Shown here piece by piece: positions 52,249 to 61,331 of a stretch of 64,000 nucleotides of DNA (its first letter is position 1; each line of letters starts with the position of its first letter). Below the pieces are notes generated by a model. It worked only from the letters and a program-made list of their open reading frames with translations, did no database searches and was not told the DNA's origin. This DNA comes from Dyella dinghuensis (GTDB lineage: Bacteria > Pseudomonadota > Gammaproteobacteria > Xanthomonadales > Rhodanobacteraceae), in contig NZ_RYZR01000006.1 of the NCBI RefSeq assembly GCF_003977615.1, positions 1 through 64,000 of the forward strand, in the 5' to 3' direction. The position numbers and the translations under genes were made by a program.

Positions 52249-52408
52249 TCCCTCTCCCCGCCGGGGAGAGGGTTGGGGTGAGGGGCCAGTCTTGCCTCCC
52301 AACTCATTTTTTTTGCGATGAAAAAGCTGCATACATTGTACTCGGAAAATGGAGTGGTTCGCGAGGTTGTCCCCTCACCCCAACCCTCTCCCCGGCGGGG
52401 AGAGGGAG
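52249..52408. repeat. REP-like inverted repeat abutting the flgI start
   Basis: CTCCCTCTCCCCGCCGGGGAGAGGGTTGGGGTGAGGGG at 52249 and its inverse CCCCTCACCCCAACCCTCTCCCCGGCGGGGAGAGGGAG ending at 52408 enclose about 80 bases. One edge touches the flgI start codon and the other lies 7 bases from the flgH stop. It fills the whole flgH-flgI gap. Confidence 0.85.
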
Positions 52409-52414
52409 TTCAAA

Positions 52415-53113
52415 TCAGTAAGGCATCCACTTCGAATTAAAGAACCGTGCCAGCCAGCCTTGCTGGTTGGCACTGTTGAGTACGCCACGACCGGTATAGG
52501 TAATACGCGCATCCGCCACACGCGTGGAATCGACCGAATTGTCCTGCTCGATATCTTCAGGACGCACAATCCCGGAAAGACGAATCAACTCCTGACCTTG
52601 ATTGATCGTCAGCCACTTCTCGCCACGCACCATCAGATTGCCGTTGGAAAGCCGCTGCGACACGGTGACGGTGAACTCACCCGTCAGCTGATTGCTCTGC
52701 GTGCTGCTACCCGCGCCATCGAAACTGTTGGCGGAGTTCAAATTGGAATCGGCCGTGTTGCCGCCCTTCACGCTCAGCGTATGACCCAGCACTTCCGGCG
52801 CGTTGATCGTGTTCTTGTCGGTCTTGGCGGTGGTCGTTTCGGACTTCTTGCTGGCCTGCATTGCCTCGACCAGGTTAATGGTCAGAATGTCGCCGACACG
52901 ATGCGCGCGCGGATCGTTGAACAGTTCCAGGTTCTGCATGTCGTGATAAATCGAACCATCCGGCGGCGGCGCTTTCTGTTGCTCGACCGGCGCGGTCGCG
53001 GCCCACTCGGCGTCTTCCTGCTTCTGACGCTCACCGATGCTGCCGCAACCTGCAAGCACCGCCAGCAGCAACGATGCGCCTGCAATACGTACGTACAGAG
53101 TTGATATAGCCAT
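52415..53113 (-). CDS. flgH: Flagellar L-ring lipoprotein FlgH
   Basis: The 232-residue protein has a lipoprotein signal with lipobox VLAGC (Cys23) and the FlgH core (GSIYHDMQNLELFNDPRAHRVGDILTINLVEAMQASKKSETTT... RGEKWLTINQGQELIRLSGIVRPEDI). It forms the outer-membrane ring around the rod. It lies 11 bases after flgG. Confidence 0.95.
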   Translation of the reverse strand: MAISTLYVRIAGASLLLAVLAGCGSIGERQKQEDAEWAATAPVEQQKAPPPDGSIYHDMQNLELFNDPRAHRVGDILTINLVEAMQASKKSETTTAKTDKNTINAPEVLGHTLSVKGGNTADSNLNSANSFDGAGSSTQSNQLTGEFTVTVSQRLSNGNLMVRGEKWLTINQGQELIRLSGIVRPEDIEQDNSVDSTRVADARITYTGRGVLNSANQQGWLARFFNSKWMPY

Positions 53114-53124
53114 GACGTTACTAC

Positions 53125-53910
53125 TCAGGTCTTGTTGATGACGAACTGCAACATGTCGTCGACGGCACTGATCGACTTGGAGTTCATCTCGTAGGTTCGT
53201 TGGGCTTCGATCATGTTGACCATCTCTTCCACCGTGTTGGTGTTGGAGGATTCCAGCGAGCCCTGCGCAATCGTGCCCATGCCGTTGATACCGGGTTGTC
53301 CGGTCTGGGCTGCGCCGCTGGATTCGGTCTCCAGGTAAAGGTTCTGTCCCATGGCCTGCATGCCCGCCGGATTGATGAAGTTGGCAAGCTGGATCGTGCC
53401 GACCGTCGTGGGCGTGGTGGAGCCGTTGCTGGTCACGCTGACGGTGCCGTCGGTGCCAATGGTGACGTTGTTGACGTTGGCCGGCAGCGTGATCGATGGA
53501 ACCAGCGGATAACCATCCGCTGTCACGAGCTGACCGGTGGAATCTTCATGCAGCGAACCGTCGCGCGTGTAGGCCACGGTGCCGTCGGGCAAACTTACCT
53601 GCAGAAAACCGTTGCCGTTCACGGCGAGATCGAGCGAGTTGCCGGTTTGCGTCACCGCACCTTGCGTAAACAGTTTTTCGCTGCCGACCACTTTCACACC
53701 GGTGCCAAGCAACAAGCCCGACGGCGATTGCGTCTGCTCGGTGGTCTGGCTGCCGGGCTGGCCTTCGTTCTGATACATCAGGTCCTGGAACGACGCACGC
53801 GACGCTTTGAAACCCGTGGTGCTGGCGTTGGCCAGGTTGTTGGAGATCACGTCCATCTGCGTCTGCTGCGCATCGAGGCCGGTCTTGGCAATCCAGAGTG
53901 AAGAAAACAT
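53125..53910 (-). CDS. flgG: Distal rod protein FlgG
   Basis: The 261-residue rod protein starts SLWIAKTGLDAQQTQMDVISNNLANASTTGFKASRA and ends EEMVNMIEAQRTYEMNSKSISAVDDMLQFV. The FlgG-specific GLLLGTGVKVVGSEKLFTQG lies in between. It is the main component of the distal rod. Confidence 0.96.
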   Translation of the reverse strand: MFSSLWIAKTGLDAQQTQMDVISNNLANASTTGFKASRASFQDLMYQNEGQPGSQTTEQTQSPSGLLLGTGVKVVGSEKLFTQGAVTQTGNSLDLAVNGNGFLQVSLPDGTVAYTRDGSLHEDSTGQLVTADGYPLVPSITLPANVNNVTIGTDGTVSVTSNGSTTPTTVGTIQLANFINPAGMQAMGQNLYLETESSGAAQTGQPGINGMGTIAQGSLESSNTNTVEEMVNMIEAQRTYEMNSKSISAVDDMLQFVINKT

Positions 53911-53934
53911 GGCTTTGCTCCGTTCGTTTACGCG

Positions 53935-54678
53935 TTAGCTAGCGGTCTGCAGAAGTTTGGTGCTGTCGTCCGCATCGTCTTCAGCGGTCTTGATCGAACG
54001 CACTTGCATTTCGTATTGGCGAGACAGCGAAATCATCTTCACCAGCTCGGACGATGGATTGACGTTGCTGGCCTCGAGCGCGCCGGATGTCACCGTAACG
54101 GTGTCGTCCGCATCGGCATCGCTGCCATCGTTCATGTGCATCAGGCCATCGGCGCCCTCGGACATCTGCGTGGGATCGGGATTGACCAGCTTGAGTTTTC
54201 CGACCGCGGCAATCGTGCTGGGGCCCTGACCCATCGGCACGGTGGAAATCGTGCCGTCTTTACCGATGGTGATTTGCGAGCTTTGGGGAATGGTGAGCGG
54301 ACCGCCATCGCCCATCACCGGATTGCCGCGCGAATCGAGCAGATTGCCGTCTGCATCGATCTGCAAATTGCCGGCACGCGTGTACGCTTCGCCGCCATCC
54401 GGTGATTGCACCGCGATCCAGCCCGGTCCGTTCACTGCAACATCCAATGGACTGCCGGTGTGCTGGATCGCACCTTGCGTTTCGTCCTGCCCAATGCCCT
54501 GTGCCACGGCGTTGATGCGCGTATTCGCACCGGGGCCGAGCACGGGCACGCTCTGGAAAGCGCTGAGCTCGCTTTTGAAACCGACGGTGGATGCGTTGGC
54601 CAGGTTGTGGCTGACGGCGTCCTGCGCACGCATCGTCTGCGTGGCACCGGTCATGGCGATGTAGACGGAACGGTCCAT
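53935..54678 (-). CDS. flgF: Proximal rod protein FlgF
   Basis: The 247-residue protein begins MDRSVYIAMTGATQTMRAQDAVSHNLANASTVGFKSE and ends in the rod-type SSELVKMISLSRQYEMQVRSIKTAEDD. It is located between flgE and flgG with short gaps. Confidence 0.95.
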   Translation of the reverse strand: MDRSVYIAMTGATQTMRAQDAVSHNLANASTVGFKSELSAFQSVPVLGPGANTRINAVAQGIGQDETQGAIQHTGSPLDVAVNGPGWIAVQSPDGGEAYTRAGNLQIDADGNLLDSRGNPVMGDGGPLTIPQSSQITIGKDGTISTVPMGQGPSTIAAVGKLKLVNPDPTQMSEGADGLMHMNDGSDADADDTVTVTSGALEASNVNPSSELVKMISLSRQYEMQVRSIKTAEDDADDSTKLLQTAS

Positions 54679-54684
54679 GGCTTA

Positions 54685-55908
54685 TCAGCTGCGATCGACC
54701 GCGGAGAACAGCGCCTGGTCGAGCGAACTGACCGTGCCCAGCATCTGCGAATTGGCTTCGTAGTCCTGCTGTGCCTGGATCATGTTCACCAGCTGCGCGG
54801 TGGTGTCGGACGTGTTGGACGTTTCCAGCTGACCCTGTTCGATATCGCCGAACTGACCCGTGCTGGCCGTACCCATGACGGCTTGGCCCGACGATTGCGT
54901 CGCCACCCAGTCGTTGTTGCCGACCTGCTGCAAACCCTGCTGGTTGGAGAAGTTGGCAACAGCAATCTGACCGAGCTGCGTGGTCTGGTTGTTGGAATAG
55001 ATTGCCGTGACGATGCCGTCTGTTCCGATTTCAACGTTTTGCAACACACCTGCTGCGAAGCCGTTCTGATTGAACGTGCCCGGCGCATACGCCGTACCGA
55101 ACTGCGTCGTGTTGGTGACGTTCATCGTCATCGGACTGGGGAACGTGGCGCCGTTGGTCGGCTGCGTCGGCGTGAAGCTGAGGTCGCCATTGGCGGGCGT
55201 CACCAGCGCACCGGCGCTGTTGAACGTCATCGTGGCGGTACCTGCGCTGTTGCCATCGATATAGAGATTGGCGTTCCAGGTGTTGTTGCCGGTCTTGACG
55301 TAGTAAACCGTCGCGCTGTGCGTACCGCCCTGCGAGTCGTACACGCTGAACGTCGATGCGTTGTTGTAGCTGTTCGTGTCGGTGGTGCTGAACGGATCGG
55401 TAGGTACCGTGTCTTCAGCATCGAGATTCGAGTTTGCGTTGATCGTGCTGGTCGGCGTCGCCGCGCTCTGTGCCGTGTTGAGCTGAAGGTTGGTGAGCGT
55501 GCTGGTATTGAAGCCACCCGCCGTGGTCGGCGGATAGACTTGCAAATACGCACCGCTGGCGGTGGTCACAAAACCGTTGGCGTTCTCCTGGAACGCGCCG
55601 TCGCGGGTGTACTGATTGCCGCTGCCGTTGTTGACGACGAAGAAACCGTTGCCGCTGATCGCCATGTCCAGGCTGCCGTTGGTGGTTTCCAGGTCGCCCT
55701 GCGTGAATTGCTGTTCGACATCCGTCAGCTCGGCACCGCTACCCACGGTCGACGAACTCAGATTGAGGCCGGTGACGGCATACACTTCGGCGAACTGCGC
55801 GGTCGATCCCTTGAAGCCGACCGTGCCTGCGTTGGCGATGTTGTTGGAGATGACATTCAGTTGGTCTTCGGCTGCATTGATGCCGCTGAGTGCTTGATTG
55901 AGAGCCAT
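54685..55908 (-). CDS. flgE: Flagellar hook protein FlgE
   Basis: The 407-residue hook protein starts ALNQALSGINAAEDQLNVISNNIANAGTVGFKGS, has a FlgE middle domain (FSVYDSQGGTHSATVYYVKT) and ends VNMIQAQQDYEANSQMLGTVSSLDQALFSA. It is the universal-joint hook subunit, with its length set by FliK. Confidence 0.96.
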   Translation of the reverse strand: MALNQALSGINAAEDQLNVISNNIANAGTVGFKGSTAQFAEVYAVTGLNLSSSTVGSGAELTDVEQQFTQGDLETTNGSLDMAISGNGFFVVNNGSGNQYTRDGAFQENANGFVTTASGAYLQVYPPTTAGGFNTSTLTNLQLNTAQSAATPTSTINANSNLDAEDTVPTDPFSTTDTNSYNNASTFSVYDSQGGTHSATVYYVKTGNNTWNANLYIDGNSAGTATMTFNSAGALVTPANGDLSFTPTQPTNGATFPSPMTMNVTNTTQFGTAYAPGTFNQNGFAAGVLQNVEIGTDGIVTAIYSNNQTTQLGQIAVANFSNQQGLQQVGNNDWVATQSSGQAVMGTASTGQFGDIEQGQLETSNTSDTTAQLVNMIQAQQDYEANSQMLGTVSSLDQALFSAVDRS

Positions 55909-55951
55909 GCGTTATTCCTCAGGAGTGCGATGTCGGTCGATGTCGCCGACG

Positions 55952-56641
55952 TCAGTTGATCTGTGCCACTTGACTCAGCGGTACGCCACCGACGCCCGCT
56001 ACTTGCACATACGTACCCGTGCTGCTGCCGCCGTAGCCGACACCTGTCACCGCGCCGGATGCATAGGTATCCAATGCGGCCGTGCCACCGCCGTTGTTGG
56101 CCGAAATGTTGTAAACGCCATTGGCGACGGCATTGCCGTTGCTATCCGTACCGTTCCAGCTGAACTGCGCGAGGCCTGCTTGCTGGTCGCCCAGGTCGAT
56201 GGAGTTGACGAGGTTGCCGCTGCTATCAGTGATGTTCACCACGACGTCGCCGGCGGTCGAAACATTCACGGCGCCATTCACCGCAGTGCCCGTGTAATCG
56301 AGCGTGCTCGACGGCACCAGCACCTGCTTGCCGACCAGATTGGATGCATTGAGCACCTGCGAGGTCTGCGCGTTGCTGGTCATGTTGCTGTTCATGGTGT
56401 TCAGCGTGCTGTCGATGTTCTGATCGGTGGACAAGGTTGCAAACTGCGCGAGTTCCGCGGCCATCTGCGAGTTGTCCATCGGTTGTGTCGGATCCTGGTC
56501 CTGCAGCTGCGTGGTGAGCAGTTGCAGGAAATCCGATTGCGTCATGGTCGCGCCCGAGGACGGCGCGCTCGTCACCGTGCTGCCGGTAAGGCTGAGCCCG
56601 CTGACGGAAGATGTGTTGGTGCTGCTACCTACGGCTGACAT
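55952..56641 (-). CDS. flgD: Hook-cap (scaffold) protein FlgD
   Basis: The 229-residue protein has the FlgD core MTQSDFLQLLTTQLQDQDPTQPMDNSQMAAELAQFATL (about 32-70) and a Tudor-like/FnIII beta part (FSWNGTDSNGNAVANGVYNI). It caps the hook during growth and lies upstream of flgE. Confidence 0.95.
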   Translation of the reverse strand: MSAVGSSTNTSSVSGLSLTGSTVTSAPSSGATMTQSDFLQLLTTQLQDQDPTQPMDNSQMAAELAQFATLSTDQNIDSTLNTMNSNMTSNAQTSQVLNASNLVGKQVLVPSSTLDYTGTAVNGAVNVSTAGDVVVNITDSSGNLVNSIDLGDQQAGLAQFSWNGTDSNGNAVANGVYNISANNGGGTAALDTYASGAVTGVGYGGSSTGTYVQVAGVGGVPLSQVAQIN

Positions 56642-56655
56642 AAAAGAGCTCCGGA

Positions 56656-57087
56656 TTAGCTGCCAAGATCGATCGTCTTGATCATCAGCTGCTTGGTGGT
56701 GTTCATGACTTCGACGTTGTTCTGATACGAACGTGATGCGGAAATCATGTTCACCAGTTCATCGATGGGATTGACGTTGCTGCCGTAGACGTAGCCGTTC
56801 TCGTCCGCCATCGGATTGCCCGGCTCGTAATGCGACTCCACCGGCGACTGGCTTTCCGTCACGCCGACCATGCGCACGCCGTTGTTCACGCCGTTCGTGT
56901 TCTGCGTGCCGATACCGCCGTCGCTATCCTGCGTCGGCGCAAACATCAGTTCTTTCGCCTTGTATGCGGCGTCGGGACTGCTGCTGACGCTGTCGGCGTT
57001 GGCGAGGTTGCTGGCGACGGTGTTGAGTCGCAGCGATTCGGCCGACATGCCGGAACCGGCCGTGTCGAAGATCTTCATCAATGACAT
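56656..57087 (-). CDS. flgC: Proximal rod protein FlgC
   Basis: The 143-residue protein begins MSLMKIFDTAGSGMSAESLRLNTVASNLANADSV and ends VNPIDELVNMISASRSYQNNVEVMNTTKQLMIKTI, both diagnostic for FlgC. The start overlaps the flgB stop by one base (TGATG). Confidence 0.95.
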   Translation of the reverse strand: MSLMKIFDTAGSGMSAESLRLNTVASNLANADSVSSSPDAAYKAKELMFAPTQDSDGGIGTQNTNGVNNGVRMVGVTESQSPVESHYEPGNPMADENGYVYGSNVNPIDELVNMISASRSYQNNVEVMNTTKQLMIKTIDLGS

Positions 57088-57509
57088 CAGCTTTGCCCTC
57101 CACCATTGATGGCCAGGCGCAGCGTCTGAATCGAGCTATTGATGAAGCTGAGGCTCGCCTGGTAATGCACCATGTTGCTGGCGAAGGCGGATTGCTCGGC
57201 CTGTGCATCGACGGTGTTGCCGTCCATGCTCGGCTGCGTCGGCACGCGATACTTCAGATCATCGGTCGACGTGGTGGTGCTGGAATCGATCTGTCCTTCG
57301 CTGGGTGTAGCGAGCTGAAGATTGGACGACTCGCCACTCGCCTTCTGCAGGGCTTCACGAAAATCGACATCACGCGCCTTGTAGTTGGGCGTGTCTGCGT
57401 TGGCGATGTTGGACGCAATGGTTTCCGAACGCTGCTGCCAAAGGCCGAGAGCCTGGCTGCTCAGTCCGAAAACGTCCTCAAGTGCTGAACCAATGATGCC
57501 GATACCCAT
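57087..57509 (-). CDS. flgB: Proximal rod protein FlgB
   Basis: The 140-residue protein has ALGLWQQRSETIASNIANADTPNYKARDVDFREAL at the N-terminus and FASNMVHYQASLSFINSSIQTLRLAI at the end. It is the first gene of the flgBCDEFGHIJKL unit, about 30 bases after the expected sigma54 start site. Confidence 0.95.
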   Translation of the reverse strand: MGIGIIGSALEDVFGLSSQALGLWQQRSETIASNIANADTPNYKARDVDFREALQKASGESSNLQLATPSEGQIDSSTTTSTDDLKYRVPTQPSMDGNTVDAQAEQSAFASNMVHYQASLSFINSSIQTLRLAINGGGQS

Positions 57510-57550
57510 GATGAATTCCCCGCAACGTTGAATGCTTGCAGTGGGTCATG

Positions 57551-57566
57551 AGCAAGTTGTATGCCA
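57551..57566 (-). promoter_or_regulatory. Sigma54 promoter of the flgB operon
   Basis: The minus strand reads TGGCATACAACTTGCT, matching TGGCAC-N5-TTGCW with one mismatch and exact spacing. Transcription would start near 57540, just before flgB (57509). Confidence 0.8.
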
Positions 57567-57691
57567 CGCGGGAAAAACCGCATGGCGCGGCCATTTGACG
57601 CCGCACATGCGTGTGCAGCGCAATGTGCCGCGACGTTATACCGACGCGGCAAGGACGGATTCCCGACGGCTCTCCTGCCGGGAGTCGCCCG

Positions 57692-58618
57692 TCAATTTGT
57701 TGACGGCGCCATCAACTCCATCACCGTTTTCGCCAAAAGATCGGGCTGGAATTTTGCGATGAAGCGATCCGCGCCGACGTCGCGCACCAGCGCTTCGTTG
57801 AACACACCACTTAAAGAGCTGTGCAACAGCACCTTGAGTTTGCGCAGCGCAGGCGTCTCGCGGATGGCGCGCGTCAACGCATAGCCGTCCATACGTGGCA
57901 TTTCGATATCCGACACCACCAGCGACACCATCTGTTCGCCGCTTTCGAGCATCGCCTGCAGCCGCTCCAGCGCTTCGCGGCCGTCCTGGCAGACCACGCA
58001 TTCCACCTGCATCTGCTCGAACAGACCGGTGATGCGCTGCCGCGCGATGACCGAATCGTCCACCACCATCACGCGCAGCAGCGATAGATGCTGGTGCTCG
58101 GCCTGCTGCTGAATATGGTGCGAGACTTCTTTGGCGCTGCCTTCAATGCTGGCGAGGATCTGTTCCACATCCACGACCGCCATCAATTGACCGTCGATAC
58201 GGCTGACGGCGCTGACACGACCGCCAAAGCCCAGGGCGCTGGACGGCGCCTCGAGCGTGTCGCCCGTGAAATGGGCGATGCGCTGGAAATCGGCCACCAG
58301 GAAACCCTGCACGGTGCAGCTGAATTCGGTCACCAGCAGATGGGCGGATTCGGCGTTGGCCTGCGGTGGATAACCCATCGCGGCGGCCAGATCGATCACC
58401 GGGATGGTTTTGCCGCGATAGTCGAAACTTCCGGCCATCAGTTCGTGCATGCCGGGAAGGCGCTCGAGCGGTGGCTTGCGCAACACTTCGCGCACTTTGA
58501 AGACGTTGATGCCGAACAGCTGCTTTTCACCCAGCCGGAACAACAGCATGGCGACACGGTTGTGACCGGCCAGCCGGGTATGGCTTTCCACGCTGTCCAG
58601 TAATGCCGTACCCGTCAT
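57692..58618 (-). CDS. cheV: Chemotaxis coupling/receiver protein CheV
   Basis: The 308-residue protein joins a CheW domain (1-165, VAMLLFRLGEKQLFGINVFKVREVL..GSFDYRGKTIPVIDLAAAMG) to a receiver domain (about 178-305, MVVDDSVIARQRI, phospho-Asp in VVSDIEMPRMDGY, Lys in FIAKFQ). CheV couples receptors to CheA and buffers phosphate flow. ATG 58618 has GAGGAA just upstream. It is divergent from the MCP gene and has its own sigma28-like element. Confidence 0.93.
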   Translation of the reverse strand: MTGTALLDSVESHTRLAGHNRVAMLLFRLGEKQLFGINVFKVREVLRKPPLERLPGMHELMAGSFDYRGKTIPVIDLAAAMGYPPQANAESAHLLVTEFSCTVQGFLVADFQRIAHFTGDTLEAPSSALGFGGRVSAVSRIDGQLMAVVDVEQILASIEGSAKEVSHHIQQQAEHQHLSLLRVMVVDDSVIARQRITGLFEQMQVECVVCQDGREALERLQAMLESGEQMVSLVVSDIEMPRMDGYALTRAIRETPALRKLKVLLHSSLSGVFNEALVRDVGADRFIAKFQPDLLAKTVMELMAPSTN

Positions 58619-58652
58619 GGTGTTCCTCGTGCTTACAACTGTTGGTCTTTCA

Positions 58653-58679
58653 CTATCGGCGTGGCATCCCATCGACTTG
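58653..58679 (-). promoter_or_regulatory. Sigma28-like promoter of cheV
   Basis: The minus strand has CAAG, 15 bases, GCCGATAG. The -10 box matches the consensus GCCGATAA in seven of eight positions, while the -35 box is weak (two of four core bases). The leader is about 30 bases. Confidence 0.45.
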
Positions 58680-58697
58680 AGACCTCTGCTTTTTGCT

Positions 58698-58801
58698 CGT
58701 CATTCCGGCGCAGGCCGGAATCCAGTAACGACAACGTATGTAGGTGCCGGGCATGGATGGGGCTCTTTCGCCACTGGATTCCGGCCTGCGCCGGAATGAC
58801 G
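58698..58801. repeat. CATTCCGG palindromic doublet between cheV and the MCP gene
   Basis: CGTCATTCCGGCGCAGGCC.. and its reverse complement ..GGCCTGCGCCGGAATGACG flank about 45 bases, as at 15644-15746. It lies 30 bases before the sigma54 element of the MCP gene. Confidence 0.85.
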
Positions 58802-58830
58802 AGCGAGGGAACTGAGGCCCGTCCGGACCA

Positions 58831-58846
58831 TGGCACACGCCTTGCA
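58831..58846 (+). promoter_or_regulatory. Sigma54 promoter of the MCP-flgA unit
   Basis: TGGCACACGCCTTGCA matches TGGCAC-N5-TTGCA exactly. It overlaps an in-frame ATG at 58830, so that codon cannot be the translated start if this promoter is used. Transcription would begin near 58858. Confidence 0.85.
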
Positions 58847-58907
58847 TCCTCAAGTTCCGACGCTTCCCGACGATTTCAGGGAACCAACGAATGGAATTGC
58901 TCCGCCT

Positions 58908-60218
58908 ATGAGTCTGATCCGCAGCCAGCACGTGGCCGCCTTGACCCAAGCCGCCCTCGCCGGAAACAACGCCGAGCTGGCTTCGCTGAGCCGCCGGTAT
59001 CCGGAGGTCGCCAAGCTGTTGGCGCCGCTATTCGCGCGCCTGGAACCCCGCGCGCCCGCCGCCGTTGCGCTGCAGTCGCTGGAGCAGCAAAGCCTGGTGC
59101 TGAGCCACGCGCAGACGCTTCACCGTGAACAGAGTGCGCTGGAGCAGTCGATTGGCGAAAGCCGCGACGGCGTCGGTCAGTTGACGGACAACAGCGCCGG
59201 GATGTCGACAATCCTGCAGCAGGCGCAAGGCGGCATCGATCAGGCGACCAAGGCCGGCAGCCAGAGCGCCGCCAGCGTGAGCGAACTGAACGGCCAGCTG
59301 CGCCTGTTGCGCAGCGCGCTGTCGTCCATGCATCAGAACCAGAGCCAGCTGACCGAACAGATTGCGCAGATCCGCGCGCTGACGACCAGCGTGCAGGACA
59401 TTGCACATCAAACCAATCTCGTCGCCCTGAACGCCGCGATCGAAGCGGCGCGCGCGGGCGAAGCAGGCCGCGGTTTTGCGGTGGTGGCGGACGAGGTGAA
59501 GCAGCTCGCCGAGAAAACCACGCAAGCCACGGCGGAAATTGAAACCGTCACCGGTGCCATCGGCGCCTTCTCATTGCACATGAGCGGCAACGTGCAGCAA
59601 GGTTTGCAGCGCCTGGAGCGTGCACAAACCGGCATCGGCGATACCGAACGCAGCATGCAGCAAGGTGGCGAATCCTTGCAGAACGCCAGCGATCGCCTGC
59701 GTGCCTTGCGCGAATCGCAGGATGGATTGCACGTTCGCGCGACGACGATGAAAGCGACGCTCGGCGCCTTGCAGCGCCGCGCCTATGAAGCCCGTCGCCA
59801 CGGCGAAGCATTGGGACGCGCCGCGGCCTTGGCGCATCGCCTGTGCCTGAGCTGGCTGGAAGGCGAAAGCGGCAACGATATTGCGAGTCTTAGCCTCACG
59901 GTACGCGAATCGGTATTGGGCCTTCGTCAAAGCATCGAACTGGCTTTGCAGGAACCGACTGCGCTGGATCGCCGCTGGTTCGATACCGATGTACTGCAGC
60001 GCAGCCTCGATCGCCTGATGGCGCGCCACACCAACCATCCTTCGTGCGCAACGTTGCGCGAGTCGGCGGCGCGCTTGCACGAACACGGCAGCGCTTTCGT
60101 CGAACTGCTCAACAACGGCGAATTCGATCTGGCGACGCAGTTGTCCGGCAAGCTGGAAAACGAGCGCGACACCATCAACAACCAACTCGCCGCGATGCTC
60201 GCCGACGACTTGCCATGA
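58908..60218 (+). CDS. Soluble methyl-accepting chemotaxis-type protein
   Basis: The protein has about 436 residues with no membrane helix and no HAMP domain. A signalling hairpin occupies about residues 110-260, with the invariant tip [41 protein letters not shown] near 163-205. The C-terminal 170 residues are helical and contain His and Cys residues but no sure CZB motif. ATG 58908 is chosen because ATG 58830 lies within the sigma54 element; its ribosome site is weak. The end overlaps flgA by ATGA. The coupling of a receptor to flgA is unusual and implies early flagellar-class expression. Confidence 0.8.
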   Translation: MSLIRSQHVAALTQAALAGNNAELASLSRRYPEVAKLLAPLFARLEPRAPAAVALQSLEQQSLVLSHAQTLHREQSALEQSIGESRDGVGQLTDNSAGMSTILQQAQGGIDQATKAGSQSAASVSELNGQLRLLRSALSSMHQNQSQLTEQIAQIRALTTSVQDIAHQTNLVALNAAIEAARAGEAGRGFAVVADEVKQLAEKTTQATAEIETVTGAIGAFSLHMSGNVQQGLQRLERAQTGIGDTERSMQQGGESLQNASDRLRALRESQDGLHVRATTMKATLGALQRRAYEARRHGEALGRAAALAHRLCLSWLEGESGNDIASLSLTVRESVLGLRQSIELALQEPTALDRRWFDTDVLQRSLDRLMARHTNHPSCATLRESAARLHEHGSAFVELLNNGEFDLATQLSGKLENERDTINNQLAAMLADDLP

Positions 60219-60913
60219 ATCGTGTGACGACCACCGCCCTGCTCTTTGCGCTCGTGGCTTCGGCCACGAGTGCGTTTGCAGATGGCACCACGCCGGAGCA
60301 ATTGCGCAGCGCCGCTGAACAGGCGGTGCGCGCGCAATATGCCGATGCAGGCAGCCGGGTGGTGATCGTGCCGACGAAGCTGAGCGAGCGTCTTCGTCTC
60401 GCGGCGTGCTCGAAACCGTTGCAAACACATTTGCCGAATCGCCAGGGAACGCCTTCGCGTGTTGCGGTGGCGATCAGCTGCACCGGCACGCCCGGTTGGA
60501 CCATCCAGGTTCCCGTGCAGATGCAGGTGTTCCGTCAGGTGCTGGTCACCAGCCGGCCGCTGGCGCGCGGCGACATGATCGGTCCGGCCGACGTGCATGT
60601 CGAAGAACGCGACATCACGCGCATGGGTTACGGCTATGTGGAAAGCGTCGACCAGATCACCGGTCATGCCGTGGCCCATCCGCTGATCGGCGGGGTGGTG
60701 CTGGAACCAGGCGACCTGGCTGGGCGGGAAACCGTCCATTCCGGCGAAGAGGTTTCCTTGATCGCCCAGGTCGACGGGATCGAGGTCCGCACCGCCGCAA
60801 TGGCCCTGGACGCCGGGGATACCGGTTCGCACCTGCGTGTCCGGAACGACACTTCAGGCAAGATAATCAATGGCATAGTGCTGGGGGCCGGCGAGGTTCA
60901 GGCCCTTCCTTAA
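60215..60913 (+). CDS. flgA: P-ring assembly chaperone FlgA
   Basis: The 232-residue protein has a cleavable signal (about 1-22, ending SAFA), a SAF-like domain and a C-terminal beta domain ([50 protein letters not shown]). It helps periplasmic assembly of FlgI. ATG 60215 overlaps the MCP stop, so translation is coupled. It is transcribed away from flgB. Confidence 0.93.
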   Translation: MNRVTTTALLFALVASATSAFADGTTPEQLRSAAEQAVRAQYADAGSRVVIVPTKLSERLRLAACSKPLQTHLPNRQGTPSRVAVAISCTGTPGWTIQVPVQMQVFRQVLVTSRPLARGDMIGPADVHVEERDITRMGYGYVESVDQITGHAVAHPLIGGVVLEPGDLAGRETVHSGEEVSLIAQVDGIEVRTAAMALDAGDTGSHLRVRNDTSGKIINGIVLGAGEVQALP

Positions 60914-60951
60914 CACTTTCAACCAAACGTACAGAATGTGATCGTCGGCAC

Positions 60952-60978
60952 TAAAGTTTCCCCCGGGAAGGCCGATAT
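60952..60978 (+). promoter_or_regulatory. Sigma28 (FliA) promoter of flgM
   Basis: TAAAGTTT, 11 bases, GCCGATAT. It differs from the consensus at one position only, with exact spacing. The leader to flgM is about 35 bases. It lets FliA drive its own anti-sigma factor. Confidence 0.92.
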
Positions 60979-61018
60979 CCCTTTCAGGACTCATCCGCAC
61001 ACGGGAATCCTAAGCACT

Positions 61019-61327
61019 ATGAACAACACAATTTCGTCCAACGGATTGCCGCAGCTGCCGCTCGCCACCACGAACGCGGACAGCAACGCCAATCAGACCA
61101 ACGCAACCACGTCTGCGTCGAACACGGCTGCCACGCAGTCCAACGACAGCGTGAAGTTGACCGATTCCGCCCGCGCCCTGCAGCAAGCCAGCAGCGCGGA
61201 CAGTCCGGTCGACACCGCCAAGGTCGAAGCCATCAAACAGTCGCTGGCTGCGGGCACCTACAAGGTGGACCCCAACGCCATTGCCGACAAACTGACCTCC
61301 ATGGAAAGCCAGATCAGCGGCAAGTGA
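61019..61327 (+). CDS. flgM: Anti-sigma28 factor FlgM
   Basis: The 102-residue, Asn/Thr/Ser-rich N-terminus is followed by the FliA-binding half (SVKLTDSARALQQAS...VDTAKVEAIKQSLAAGTYKVDPNAIADKLTSME). FlgM holds FliA until the hook is complete and FlgM is exported. ATG 61019 is chosen; the frame continues upstream through the promoter. Confidence 0.93.
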   Translation: MNNTISSNGLPQLPLATTNADSNANQTNATTSASNTAATQSNDSVKLTDSARALQQASSADSPVDTAKVEAIKQSLAAGTYKVDPNAIADKLTSMESQISGK

Positions 61328-61331
61328 TGAC

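Noticed and set aside
54406-55959. Long open frame antisense to flgE (517 codons)
   Set aside because: Same reasoning: an Arg/Val/Gly-rich shadow of a certain hook gene.
58830-58907. Earlier start of the MCP gene at ATG 58830
   Set aside because: The codon overlaps a perfect sigma54 promoter at 58831-58846 and so lies upstream of the expected transcript.
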